This document shows, in pieces, positions 17,486 to 25,937 of a stretch of DNA of 64,000 nucleotides (its first letter is position 1; each line of letters begins with the position of its first letter). This stretch comes from Agrobacterium vaccinii (GTDB taxonomy: Bacteria > Pseudomonadota > Alphaproteobacteria > Rhizobiales > Rhizobiaceae). The position numbers and the translations under genes were made by a program. Where the stretch lies: positions 248,001-312,000 of the forward strand of contig NZ_CP054151.1 of NCBI RefSeq assembly GCF_021310995.1, given 5' to 3'. The notes under the pieces are model-generated. The model saw nothing but the letters and a program-made list of their open reading frames with translations, had not been told where the DNA came from and made no database searches.

Positions 17486-17499
17486 TTATATCATTTGTA
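17486..17499 (+). promoter_or_regulatory. Candidate GntR operator, copy 2
   Basis: TTATATCATTTGTA, matching the 977-990 copy (read on the minus strand) in 12 of 14 bases. A partial second copy (TTATCACTTTA) abuts it on the left at 17478-17488. It lies in the 233-bp divergent space between the 15-gene operon and the carboxymuconolactone-decarboxylase-family gene, where a regulator could control both. Found by eye, so the statistical weight is unknown. Confidence 0.35.
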
Positions 17500-17624
17500 A
17501 AGTCCCTTTTGAAAAGCGCGTCGCTCTTTTTAGAAGACGCTTTTTGTCTGAGCAGTTGCCTCGCAAATGCCAGCGTTCATGCTGATAAAGTGAGCAACCA
17601 AAGCCCTTTTGACGGAGAGAAACC

Positions 17625-18173
17625 ATGACGCTTTCACCATGCCCACCGATCACCGATGCTGACTGGCCAGAAAGCATCAGTGATCTGCGCGATGGATTCG
17701 CCGGCCAGCTCAATGTCTATCGCACCATGGCGCACCACCCTGCTCTCTTGCGAAGCTGGGCGCCTCTTCGACAACACCTCGTCAAGAACAGCGCGCTGGG
17801 GGCCAGCCGTTCGGAAGTCGTCATTTTGCGCACTGGCCACCGCCTCGCCTCGCATTACGAGTGGGCACACCATGTCAGCAGGGCGCGCGCTCTGGGCTTT
17901 ACCGACAAACGCATAAGCGCCATCGCTGCCATGCCGGATGGCGAGGATGGCTTGATCGTCAGAGCGGTCGACGCCCTTATGGACCTACGCTATATTCCCG
18001 CAACTCTGGAAGCCGAACTTGCTGAGACGATTGGCCGTGAAGCCGTGTTCGATCTGATCGCAACGGTTGGTTTCTACACAGTCCTCGGCGGTATTCTGAT
18101 GACGTATGATACGCCTCTTGACGACAATGTCGCGTCCGAGCTCTCACTGAACCCAATATCGCCAGTGACTTGA
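17625..18173 (+). CDS. Carboxymuconolactone decarboxylase (AhpD-like) family protein
   Basis: A 182-residue helical protein. The region TGHRLASHYEWAHHVSRARALGFTDKRI is the CMD-family core; the usual C-x-x-C redox pair of AhpD is replaced here, with a histidine-rich SHYEWAHH in that region, so a peroxidase role is unlikely. It is divergent from the 15-gene operon across a shared promoter region with the candidate GntR site, and is therefore probably part of the same pathway as a decarboxylase or lactonase-like step. The ATG at 17625 follows a GGAG-containing stretch (ACGGAGAGAAACC). Confidence 0.8.
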   Translation: MTLSPCPPITDADWPESISDLRDGFAGQLNVYRTMAHHPALLRSWAPLRQHLVKNSALGASRSEVVILRTGHRLASHYEWAHHVSRARALGFTDKRISAIAAMPDGEDGLIVRAVDALMDLRYIPATLEAELAETIGREAVFDLIATVGFYTVLGGILMTYDTPLDDNVASELSLNPISPVT

Positions 18174-18261
18174 AATTTTAGACGTGACCGTAAAACTCCA
18201 CGTTGGCGACTGTTTCGGAATCAATATGGATAGCCAAGGCACTTGTGGATATGAGGTGCGC

Positions 18262-18567
18262 TTACGACAGGTTCTTCCCGTAGAAAAGCAGGATCGCAGC
18301 GAGAGTGACGACCCCGACGCCTGTTAGGCCGAGATACCTGCTTCTCGTTACACTTTCCCGATGGACTACAGCTACCGCGAAAGTGCAAAGCGACCACATT
18401 GCGGCGATAATGACCAACAGCCAGGAATACAGAAACGGACCGAGATCGTAGCCTCCACCACCGATGGACGGTGCAGGATTTATATCAACCTGCGCGCCGA
18501 TCAAGGTGAGAACCGGTATCACGAGAACCGATATCCATACCCAGAACAACTTGTTTTTCATCAGCAT
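18262..18567 (-). CDS. Small membrane protein of unknown function
   Basis: A 101-residue protein with three predicted membrane segments (about residues 9-25, 48-68 and 80-96) and a Gly-rich linker SIGGGGYDLGP. I do not recognise the family. It stands alone between the CMD-family gene and the ROK-kinase gene, with about 90 and 170 bp of flanking sequence and no clear operon partner. Either Met1 or Met3 could be the start. The long hydrophobic segments in a single frame favour a real gene, but this is the weakest coding call in the window. Confidence 0.55.
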   Translation of the reverse strand: MLMKNKLFWVWISVLVIPVLTLIGAQVDINPAPSIGGGGYDLGPFLYSWLLVIIAAMWSLCTFAVAVVHRESVTRSRYLGLTGVGVVTLAAILLFYGKNLS

Positions 18568-18733
18568 TCACCGAGTAAGCGACGATACCGGTGAGCGGCA
18601 TCGCACCTCACCGTATACGCCATACGCGATGCTGGAGGTAGCCAAATCCACAACAACATCCCATCCTGATTTGCCATCAGTTTTGAGAGAATACCTGGAA
18701 CGGATCTAGCACCCCAAAAGTCTGGATCAAAAT

Positions 18734-19429
18734 TCAAGCAATAAGATTCGGGTCCTTCCAAAGACGAAATCCGCCTTCGAAAGCGAGTGCGTTGTCACCA
18801 CGCCGGCAATTGGGAGGCAGGGTTTCGAGTTTTTTGACGTTGCCGCCGCCGATGACGAGGTAGTCAGGCTCAAGGGCTGAAGTCAGGCGCTTCACGACAT
18901 CGAAGACGCGCTTGCGCCACACCGTATTGCCCTTTTTCTTGCGATAGGCTTCGCTGACATAATGTTCATATGTCTTTCCTTTTCGATACGGCAGATGCGC
19001 GATCTCCATGGGTTGGGTCACATTTTCGACCATCATCGCAGCACCGAGCCCCGTGCCTAAACCTAGAAACAGCATTCGCCCGCCAACATAGGAGCCGATA
19101 GCCTGGATGAGCGCATCATTCACGATGCGAACTGGGCATCCGAAGGCTGCAGCGTAATCGTAGCCAACCCAGCCTTCACCCAGATTGACGGGGTCGTGCA
19201 GCGGCTTGTTGTGCACGACCGGGCCTGGATAACCGATGGCGATCACGTCGTAATGCATCCCAACCGCCATAGCCTTCACAGCAGCGACCATGTCCTGTGC
19301 GGTCATCGCCGCTCCGCTCTCGACCTTATTTTCTTCGCCGCCCGCGCTGGAACGGATTTTCACATGGCTGCCACCGATATCGATCGTCAGCACGGTGCGA
19401 TCTTTTTCCTTCACCATATGATCCGTCAT
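18734..19429 (-). CDS. ROK-family kinase, polyphosphate-glucokinase-like
   Basis: A 231-residue sugar kinase. The phosphate-binding motif TIDIGGSHVK lies near residue 15, the second ROK/actin-fold glycine loop FLGLGTGLGAAM near 115, and a HLPYRKGKTYEHYVSEAYRKKKG block resembles polyphosphate glucokinases; the Zn-binding cysteine motif of most ROK kinases is absent. The expected reaction is glucose to glucose-6-phosphate, using polyphosphate and/or ATP. It follows the 6-phosphogluconate dehydrogenase and GH15 genes, so glucose released by the latter would be phosphorylated here. Several Met codons (19444-19417) could be the start; 19429 is chosen as a compromise. Confidence 0.78.
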   Translation of the reverse strand: MTDHMVKEKDRTVLTIDIGGSHVKIRSSAGGEENKVESGAAMTAQDMVAAVKAMAVGMHYDVIAIGYPGPVVHNKPLHDPVNLGEGWVGYDYAAAFGCPVRIVNDALIQAIGSYVGGRMLFLGLGTGLGAAMMVENVTQPMEIAHLPYRKGKTYEHYVSEAYRKKKGNTVWRKRVFDVVKRLTSALEPDYLVIGGGNVKKLETLPPNCRRGDNALAFEGGFRLWKDPNLIA

Positions 19430-19528
19430 CCTGTTTTCCATCATCGTCAAGTGGGCTCGATCCGAGCACGCGGCAGCGGTTATATACCGCGAGCAAGCCA
19501 CAGTATGGCCTGCTCAACGGCATTTCCT

Positions 19529-20533
19529 CTATTTCGCCTTTTCGAGATGGCCGCCAAACGCGTGGCGCATCGCAGAGAGCACCTTGCCCGAAAACTCCGC
19601 CTCGCCACGTGAGGAAAATCGCTCGAAAAGCGCGGACGAGAGCACTGGTGCGGGAACACTTGTCTCGATGGCTGCCTGAAGGGTCCAGCGTCCTTCTCCA
19701 GAATCCGAGACGCGCCCATCATAGTGCTCGAGATGCGGGTCCTGCTTTAGCGCTTCCGCGGTCAGGTCGAGCAACCAGGAACTGATGACCGAGCCATGCC
19801 GCCAAACCTCTGTCACAGCAGGGAGATCAATATCGAACTGATAATATTGCGGGTGGGCCAGCGGTGCGGTTTCTGCATCGGCTTCGCGGGTGCGGGTTCC
19901 CGCATTCGCAGCCTTGAGGATGTTCAACCCCTCGGAATAGGCTGCCATCACGCCATACTCGATGCCGTTATGAACCATCTTGACGAAGTGACCCGCGCCG
20001 GATGGACCGCAATGCAGATAACCCATAGGCGCAGTGCCGGTGGTTGGATCAGCTGTAATTCCCTGTCCCGCGCCGGGGGCCAGTGACGCAAAAATCGGAT
20101 CGAGCCGCTCGACGGCCGCCTTCGGTCCGCCAATCATCAGCGAGTAACCACGCTCCAGCCCCCACACGCCGCCCGAGGTGCCGGTGTCGATGAGGTCGAT
20201 ACCACGCGTGGCGAACTCTGTGGCGAGATCGATCGCATCGCGATAGTTGGAGTTGCCTCCATCGATGATGGCGTCGCCCTTCTCAAGTTTAGCGGCAAAC
20301 TCCCGTGCGATCTTGGGTGTAATTGCGGCGGGCAGCATAAGCCAGACGGCGCGCGGCTGCGAAAGTTTTGCCACGAGGTCTTCGGGCGAGGTGGCCCCGG
20401 TCGCACCTTCCTTCACAAGCGCTGCGACATTGTCTGGATTGACGTCGAACACGACGCAATCGTGGCCGTATTTAAGGAGGCGACGCACCATGTTGGCGCC
20501 CATTCGTCCGAGTCCGACCATTGCAATCTGCAT
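19529..20533 (-). CDS. gnd: 6-phosphogluconate dehydrogenase, decarboxylating, short form
   Basis: A 334-residue enzyme converting 6-phosphogluconate to ribulose-5-phosphate and CO2. It has the Rossmann motif MVGLGRMGANM at residues 5-15, the substrate motif DTGTSGGVWGLERGYSLMIGG, and the catalytic-lysine helix GHFVKMVHNGIEYG. It belongs to the roughly 300-340-residue class, often NAD-linked, rather than the 470-residue NADP class. ATG at 20533 has GGAG 7 bases upstream; the frame extends to 20698 over the GH15 gene end without homologous residues. It is the second gene of the glucoamylase-gnd-ROK kinase module. Confidence 0.92.
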   Translation of the reverse strand: MQIAMVGLGRMGANMVRRLLKYGHDCVVFDVNPDNVAALVKEGATGATSPEDLVAKLSQPRAVWLMLPAAITPKIAREFAAKLEKGDAIIDGGNSNYRDAIDLATEFATRGIDLIDTGTSGGVWGLERGYSLMIGGPKAAVERLDPIFASLAPGAGQGITADPTTGTAPMGYLHCGPSGAGHFVKMVHNGIEYGVMAAYSEGLNILKAANAGTRTREADAETAPLAHPQYYQFDIDLPAVTEVWRHGSVISSWLLDLTAEALKQDPHLEHYDGRVSDSGEGRWTLQAAIETSVPAPVLSSALFERFSSRGEAEFSGKVLSAMRHAFGGHLEKAK

Positions 20534-20570
20534 TTTTACACTCCGTTTTCGTTCGACCGTTTCGGTCGCA

Positions 20571-23015
20571 TTATTCGCCGAGGCGAACGGCAAAATTCTG
20601 GTTTTCCCAATGGCCCTCTCCCGGCCAGAAGAAAGTGAAGTCGATAGTAGAACCGGCTGGCGCTTCCTGAACCGGCAAATCGGCAAAATGCGTACCAAGG
20701 CCGGAGCTGGTCGTTTCCGAATCAGTCGTCGTCACCCATCCATCGAGGCTCCAATGAACGAGGGCCGGTACTTCAAGTTCCAGCCGAAGATCTTTTCCTG
20801 TCGGAATTGCGGCCAGTCGGTTGTTGAAGCGCCAGATGCGTAGGAGTGATGTCGTTTTTGCCCTTATGTAACGCTCGGCACCCTGAGGAGGCATATCGAA
20901 TACCGCACCGTCGGCCAGTGAGCGCAGCAGTTTGATATGCTCGGAATGCGCCCAGACGAGTGGCATCGCGCTGCCCGATGGGCGACCATAGAACAGTTCG
21001 CGCTCGGGAATATCAGCACTGTCCCAGACCTGTTCGGGCAACAATCCACCGTCGCCAGCCGATTTTTCCAGCGTCGTCAAAAGTGCTTCGGCGACCTCGC
21101 GGTGCCCCGCGGCCAGTTCGTAGTGGGCACGCTCGCCGGTCAGAAGCGGCCATGCACGCCCTTGCCCTGTGCCATCGAACGGCCACCCATCCTCATGTTC
21201 GCCATAACCGTCACCGGTATAGCGATACCAGACGGGCCCCTGAGGCAAATCGACCTTGAGGCTGTGGTCGATCGCCTTCACGGTTGCAACGATGCGTGGA
21301 TCATCGGGCGCGCGCAGGCCAAAACGCACCAGCGCCAGCGCATCCGGGCTGATGACCGTACCTGTGGGCAAGGAAGAACGGTCAGGCGTCTGGTTACGGA
21401 TCGGCGTAGCGCCTGAAAGGACAGCGGCACCGGTTTCATCGGGAGAAGCGATGCGCACATAGTGACCGGATATACCGAGTTCCGCGCAAAAGGTGTCATC
21501 CCCTGCAAATGTCCAGTCCTCGATCTGCTCGTTCCAGCAGTCGGCAGTTTCGCGCAGATGGGTGGCGGCCACGGCATCATCCGCTGCCTCCAGAAAATCA
21601 GCGGCTGCGAGCAGTGCCGCGATCTCGACAGCCAGCGTGAAGGGGCTGTAACCGGCATCCTCTTCCCAGCGATCCTCGCCGGTAACCGGCCCGTTGGCGA
21701 GAATATAGCCCGCCGCGCTGCGCACCATCGGCATAAAATCCCCCTGCCCTGCTGCATCCAGATGGTCGCGGCACCGCAGCATGTCGGCCAACAGAATGGG
21801 AAAAGCGCATTCGTCCATCTGAACGCCCGGCCAATAGGGCTTTCCGTCCAGCCACAGGTTCTGCGGCCAGCGACCGGAGGGTTCCTGAACATCCCGCAGA
21901 TAGTCAAGGATCGCAAGCGCCTCGCCGACATCACCCGCAGCCAGAAAGCCGCCCGCTGTTTCCACCAGATCGCGCGGCCAGACAAGGTGATAGCCGCCGA
22001 GATCGTCGTCGCCCTTCGAAAAACCCCAGGGTATCGATAGGCTCGCGACCACCGCGCCCGGACGATCGGCAGCCCGATGCGCAGCCAGCACCGCGGTCGA
22101 GACGCGGTAGGCGTTGACACCGTCCTTCTTATCGCGATCAAGCGCCACGAGACCGTTCTGCCAACCGCGCCAGTTTGCAACGTAGAATTTGCGCGCCTTT
22201 TCGAACCCATCATTAAGACTGGCCGTAGCAGCCTCAGCCGCTTCATATTCGGTCTGGCCAAAACCAAGCGCCAGCGTCGCCGTGCGTTGGCCGCCGGTTA
22301 AGTCTATTTCTCCAGCAAGCGCGACATTGCCGTCATCAGCACGCTGATATTGCTGGAGAATGCGTCCGTCTTTGCGCAGCTGCTGCCAGCCATCGGACGC
22401 CCCGACAAAACCGGCACTGACGGCTTGCCAGGGGCAGTCTGAAATGAGCGCTAGATAGCGCGACCGCCCGCTGGCGAAGAGAACGGTCCGCCCCTCATAT
22501 TCGCCGATCCAGCCCGAATTCAGATCTCCCGAATTAACGAGATGCGGCGCAAGCAACGCCGTCAAGCGGTAGTCCGCAGCCTTTCCCTTCAAAGGGACAA
22601 ACGTGACCTGCTGAAGGACACAGCTGCGAGCCGGATCACTGATCACCTGCTTTTCGATACGGTACGCCTCGTCTTCCGCGGTATTAACGATCGAAAAAGC
22701 GGGAACACCATCATCAAGGGGATGAGTCACCGACGTGCAGTCTCGCTTCTCCTCGGAGAAATAACCATCCGGGCCGGTCACGACAAAACCGAAATCGCGC
22801 GTGCAAGCGCTGTCGACACGCGGATAATATATTTCGTTAAGTATTCCATGACTGAGCGTGAACCAAACTGGCGACGTTTTTGAAAGGGCCGTTCCAACGC
22901 CATTCTTCGCACTCGACGTCCAACGCGCCGCGACCCCAGGCGCGCCTGGCGCGCTGTCGATCATCGTGCTGCGTGTAAATGCTTGGGGAGTAAACGCTTT
23001 TTGTCCCTGGTCCAT
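20571..23015 (-). CDS. Glycoside hydrolase family 15 glucoamylase / glucodextranase-like
   Basis: An 814-residue GH15 enzyme that releases glucose from non-reducing ends of alpha-glucans. The N-terminal beta-sandwich domain (about 1-290) carries GVGTALSKTSPVWFTLSHGILNEIYYPRVD; the (alpha/alpha)6 catalytic barrel follows with YHLVWPRDL near 375, WEEDAGYSPF (general-acid region) and LLPEQVWD (general-base glutamate). No convincing signal peptide is seen, so a cytoplasmic role on glycogen or imported oligosaccharides is likely. The ATG at 23015 has GAGG 8 bases upstream. It is followed after 37 bp by gnd. Confidence 0.92.
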   Translation of the reverse strand: MDQGQKAFTPQAFTRSTMIDSAPGAPGVAARWTSSAKNGVGTALSKTSPVWFTLSHGILNEIYYPRVDSACTRDFGFVVTGPDGYFSEEKRDCTSVTHPLDDGVPAFSIVNTAEDEAYRIEKQVISDPARSCVLQQVTFVPLKGKAADYRLTALLAPHLVNSGDLNSGWIGEYEGRTVLFASGRSRYLALISDCPWQAVSAGFVGASDGWQQLRKDGRILQQYQRADDGNVALAGEIDLTGGQRTATLALGFGQTEYEAAEAATASLNDGFEKARKFYVANWRGWQNGLVALDRDKKDGVNAYRVSTAVLAAHRAADRPGAVVASLSIPWGFSKGDDDLGGYHLVWPRDLVETAGGFLAAGDVGEALAILDYLRDVQEPSGRWPQNLWLDGKPYWPGVQMDECAFPILLADMLRCRDHLDAAGQGDFMPMVRSAAGYILANGPVTGEDRWEEDAGYSPFTLAVEIAALLAAADFLEAADDAVAATHLRETADCWNEQIEDWTFAGDDTFCAELGISGHYVRIASPDETGAAVLSGATPIRNQTPDRSSLPTGTVISPDALALVRFGLRAPDDPRIVATVKAIDHSLKVDLPQGPVWYRYTGDGYGEHEDGWPFDGTGQGRAWPLLTGERAHYELAAGHREVAEALLTTLEKSAGDGGLLPEQVWDSADIPERELFYGRPSGSAMPLVWAHSEHIKLLRSLADGAVFDMPPQGAERYIRAKTTSLLRIWRFNNRLAAIPTGKDLRLELEVPALVHWSLDGWVTTTDSETTSSGLGTHFADLPVQEAPAGSTIDFTFFWPGEGHWENQNFAVRLGE

Positions 23016-23347
23016 AGGGGAAACCTCGGTAGTAAACGAATGGACGCTTCGCGTTGCGAAGGGAACGACCATCGTAGCTGAGTTCCACATCGCTTCGGAT
23101 GTGGCTTCACATCCAAGCTAGGCTCCCGCATCTCGGCCTACAACTTACGTTTTTGTAATTTATCTGGACCTACACGTCAGCGTCGACAGGGCGCGCACGT
23201 CGAAAGCCTGAAAACCCATGCATCAGCCGACGCTTGCCGGACCTGCGATAAGGCCGGCAAGCTTTGCCCGTTGATATAGGGAAGCGCCCAGACAACGAAA
23301 TTCATCGTCGAGATTATGCGCTTGCTTTAATTGGAAGCTCTCTGAAT
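23016..23347. other. Intergenic region, 332 bp
   Basis: No supported gene. It holds the promoter region of the GH15-gnd-kinase operon on its left side and the 3' flank of the isomerase operon on its right, including the hairpin at 23232-23262. The stretch just before the GH15 gene can be read as an N-terminal extension of that protein but looks non-coding. Confidence 0.5.
23232..23262 (-). terminator. Hairpin after the isomerase operon, possible terminator
   Basis: GCTTGCCGG (23232-23240) pairs with CCGGCAAGC (23254-23262), and an inner CCT/AGG extends the stem with one bulged base, leaving loop GCGATA. It lies 86 bp beyond the stop of the isomerase gene that ends the Dpp-type operon. There is no T-run on either strand, so termination, if any, would not be of the simple intrinsic type. 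Confidence 0.4.
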
Positions 23348-24259
23348 TTAAGACGCCAGACGAATGTGGCGATCATTTTCGGCGAGAAGCTTCTTTGCCC
23401 GTGCAAGGCTTTCCGGCTGTTCAGCATGATAGCGACGACCGATTTCCATCATCATAACTGTGCCCGGTAGGAATGTTAGCTCAGCGAAGATTCCGTCCCA
23501 GTCCATATCGCCCCAACCGAGTGGCATGTGCAGATCGCCTATACCAAGCGCTGTGTTCTCTTGGATATGGTATGGTTTGTAGAACGCCTGCGGGCGACCG
23601 AAGCTGTCGTGAACATGCAGGTGCCCGGTCACGGGTGCCATGGCGCGCAGCTCATCGCGGAAATTCAGGCCACGATAGGTGGATTCAATATAGGCATGGC
23701 TGAAATCGATCAGCGCTACGAGATTGGGGTGACCGACAGTTCTGACGGTTTCCGCAATCTGGGTCGGTGTCTGGCGGTATTGCCCAAGTTCCGTGGTGAA
23801 GATGTTTTCGAACGCAATACGGACGCCATAGGGTTTGCAAAATTCCGCAAGCTCAAACAGTGCCTCGCGTTCGCGGCGGTCGGCATCTGCACGCTCCGCC
23901 AGTTGATCGGCGCGCAGGCATCCGCCGTGCTGGACGAGAATGCGCGCATCGATGCGATCGCAAACGACGGCCAGCGCTTTGGCGGCATCGATCTGATAGC
24001 GGCACGTCGCCGGGTCCATGAAATTGGACGAGACGAGACCGTGGACGGTGTAGCGAAAATCGAACTGTTTCGTCAAAGCGACGAGCCGTTCGGCGCGTTC
24101 CTCAATAATACGTCCCCCGGCGATAAGGTCGAGGCTGGTAAGTGCCAGCTCGACGGTATCGACGCCCATATCGGCGAGAACGCGCAATTCCTGTTCGAGG
24201 CTTGCCAGTTCTCCGTCGATAGAGCCGGCATTGAAGCCTGTGCCAATGATATTACCCAT
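23348..24259 (-). CDS. Sugar phosphate isomerase/epimerase-like TIM-barrel protein
   Basis: A 303-residue protein of the xylose-isomerase-like TIM-barrel (AP endonuclease 2) family. Likely metal ligands are in RIAFENIF (Glu), ALIDFSHAYI (Asp/His) and HLHVHDSFG (His). Such proteins isomerise, epimerise or dehydrate sugars, keto-inositols and sugar phosphates. It is the last gene of the Dpp-type importer operon, 14 bp after the glycerophosphodiester phosphodiesterase, and would process the sugar or polyol moiety released by that enzyme. The specific substrate cannot be assigned. Confidence 0.82.
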   Translation of the reverse strand: MGNIIGTGFNAGSIDGELASLEQELRVLADMGVDTVELALTSLDLIAGGRIIEERAERLVALTKQFDFRYTVHGLVSSNFMDPATCRYQIDAAKALAVVCDRIDARILVQHGGCLRADQLAERADADRREREALFELAEFCKPYGVRIAFENIFTTELGQYRQTPTQIAETVRTVGHPNLVALIDFSHAYIESTYRGLNFRDELRAMAPVTGHLHVHDSFGRPQAFYKPYHIQENTALGIGDLHMPLGWGDMDWDGIFAELTFLPGTVMMMEIGRRYHAEQPESLARAKKLLAENDRHIRLAS

Positions 24260-24273
24260 GTTCGTCTTCCTCT

Positions 24274-25032
24274 TCAGGTCGGTTGCATTTGGGAGTGGAT
24301 GTCACGATGGAGCCGCAGCACAAGGTCGGGGCTATCGGATGTGAGATGACCGATTTTGCGCTCCAACCATGGGCGGATCAGCGCCTCGTCGTTGAGCGTC
24401 CAGACGCCGAGCCGGTGGAGTGGCAGTGTCTGCGTGATGAGCGTCCACTCCGCCGCCATCAGCTCGTGATGGATGGCGACGATATCGACGAGGCTGTCGA
24501 CGCTCTGTAGAAAGGTTTCAAGGCCGCCCTGCTTTGCTGCCCATTCGGCATTGACCGAAACCAGACGCGCGATATGCGGCGCAACCCGGCGGCATTCTTC
24601 CAGCACCGAAACATCAAACGATGTAAGATGGCATCGGCTGGCGAGGCCAAAGCGCTCGATCTCTGCGACCACCTTTTCCGTGATGCCGGGATAGGGCCGC
24701 TTCGCCTCGTCGGATTTGATCTCGACATGGAGCTGCTTGCCATCGGCTTTCGCCAGAACGGCAAGAACGTCGCCAAGCGTCGGCACGGTGTCCGCTGACC
24801 CTTCAAGATATGTCGTTTCGCGACCCTGTGGCGTCAGCGCACGAACAGGTCCGTTCATGTCGGTGGTGCGGTCAAGCGTAGCGTCGTGGATGACCAACAA
24901 TTCGCCAGCGTCGGTCAGGTGCACGTCGAATTCGACGGCATCCACATCCAGTGCCAACACGTTGCGAAAGCCGGTGAGCGAATTTTCGGGCCAGAGGTTG
25001 CGGGCGCCGCGATGGCCGACGATTTTTGTCAT
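24274..25032 (-). CDS. Glycerophosphodiester phosphodiesterase family protein
   Basis: A 252-residue TIM-barrel phosphodiesterase. The GDPD signature is complete: GHRGARNLWPENSLTGF at residues 6-22, EFDVHLTDAGELLVIHDATLDRTT at 34-57, and the later metal ligand region LHVEIKS. It lacks a signal peptide, so it acts on imported phosphodiesters in the cytoplasm. It is encoded directly downstream of a Dpp/Opp-type ABC importer. That arrangement recalls the acc (agrocinopine) operons of Agrobacterium Ti plasmids, where a related phosphodiesterase (AccF) follows the importer, but simple glycerophosphodiesters are an equally good guess. Confidence 0.9.
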   Translation of the reverse strand: MTKIVGHRGARNLWPENSLTGFRNVLALDVDAVEFDVHLTDAGELLVIHDATLDRTTDMNGPVRALTPQGRETTYLEGSADTVPTLGDVLAVLAKADGKQLHVEIKSDEAKRPYPGITEKVVAEIERFGLASRCHLTSFDVSVLEECRRVAPHIARLVSVNAEWAAKQGGLETFLQSVDSLVDIVAIHHELMAAEWTLITQTLPLHRLGVWTLNDEALIRPWLERKIGHLTSDSPDLVLRLHRDIHSQMQPT

Positions 25033-25044
25033 GGGAGTGTCCTT

Positions 25045-25929
25045 TTAGCGGAGTGTCGGGTCGAGTTTGTCGCGCAGCCAGTCACCGACCAGCGAGATGG
25101 AGAGCGTCGTCATCATGATGACGAAGGCCGGGGCCAGCATGATCCAGGGCGCGCGGGTCAGATATTCGCGACCGAAGCCGACCATGTTGCCCAAGCTTGT
25201 CTCCGGGGGCTGGACGCCAAGACCGAGGAAGGAGAGCCCGCTTTCCATCAGGATGATTTCCGGGAAGGTCAGTGTCATGGAGACGATGAGCGTCGCGGCG
25301 ACGTTGGGCAGTATGTGGCGCATGTAGACGCGCGCGGGTGTGGCACCCAGCTGCACGACAGCCGAGGCATAGCCTTGCGCACTGGCCGAAATGGCCAGAC
25401 CGCGCGCGATACGGGCGTAACGCTCCCACCCGTAAAAACCCATCAGGCCGATCAGCAGCGGCATGGAGGAGCCGAAAAAGGCGAGAACCGCCAATGACAT
25501 GACGAGGAACGGTAATGCGGCCTGGAAATCGGCCAACATCAACACGAACTGCTCGACCACACCACGGAATTTGGCGGCCAGAAACCCGAGCGTCGTGCCG
25601 AACACAGCAGAAATGATCGTCGCGCCGAAGGCGATGGTGAAGGAGACGCGGATGGACTGGATGAGACGCGACAGCACGTCGCGGCCCAGCTCATCAGTGC
25701 CGAGAAAATGCGCCGGGTTGCCCGGCAGCGACAGGCGAGCCCGCAAATCCATGGCCGTGATGCCAAACGGACGGATCGTATCTGCAAAGACGGCAACTAG
25801 GATCATCGCCGCAAGCCAGCAGATGCCGAAGGTGACGGAGAACGGAATTTTACGCAGCTGCCGGATGAAACGGCTGAAGATGGAGGCTTCGGGTGCGGGC
25901 TGGCGCGATGTGTCTGCGATGGTCATCAC
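25045..25929 (-). CDS. Dipeptide/oligopeptide-type ABC transporter permease, DppC-like
   Basis: A 294-residue permease with five to six membrane segments. It has the DppC/OppC-type N-terminal TM and periplasmic loop with HFLGTDELGRDVLSRL, and the ATPase-contact EAA loop ending in HILPNVAATLIV. Downstream it abuts the phosphodiesterase gene (12 bp) and upstream the DppB-like gene (8 bp). It forms the membrane channel together with DppB. Confidence 0.92.
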   Translation of the reverse strand: MMTIADTSRQPAPEASIFSRFIRQLRKIPFSVTFGICWLAAMILVAVFADTIRPFGITAMDLRARLSLPGNPAHFLGTDELGRDVLSRLIQSIRVSFTIAFGATIISAVFGTTLGFLAAKFRGVVEQFVLMLADFQAALPFLVMSLAVLAFFGSSMPLLIGLMGFYGWERYARIARGLAISASAQGYASAVVQLGATPARVYMRHILPNVAATLIVSMTLTFPEIILMESGLSFLGLGVQPPETSLGNMVGFGREYLTRAPWIMLAPAFVIMMTTLSISLVGDWLRDKLDPTLR

Positions 25930-25937
25930 TCAAATCC

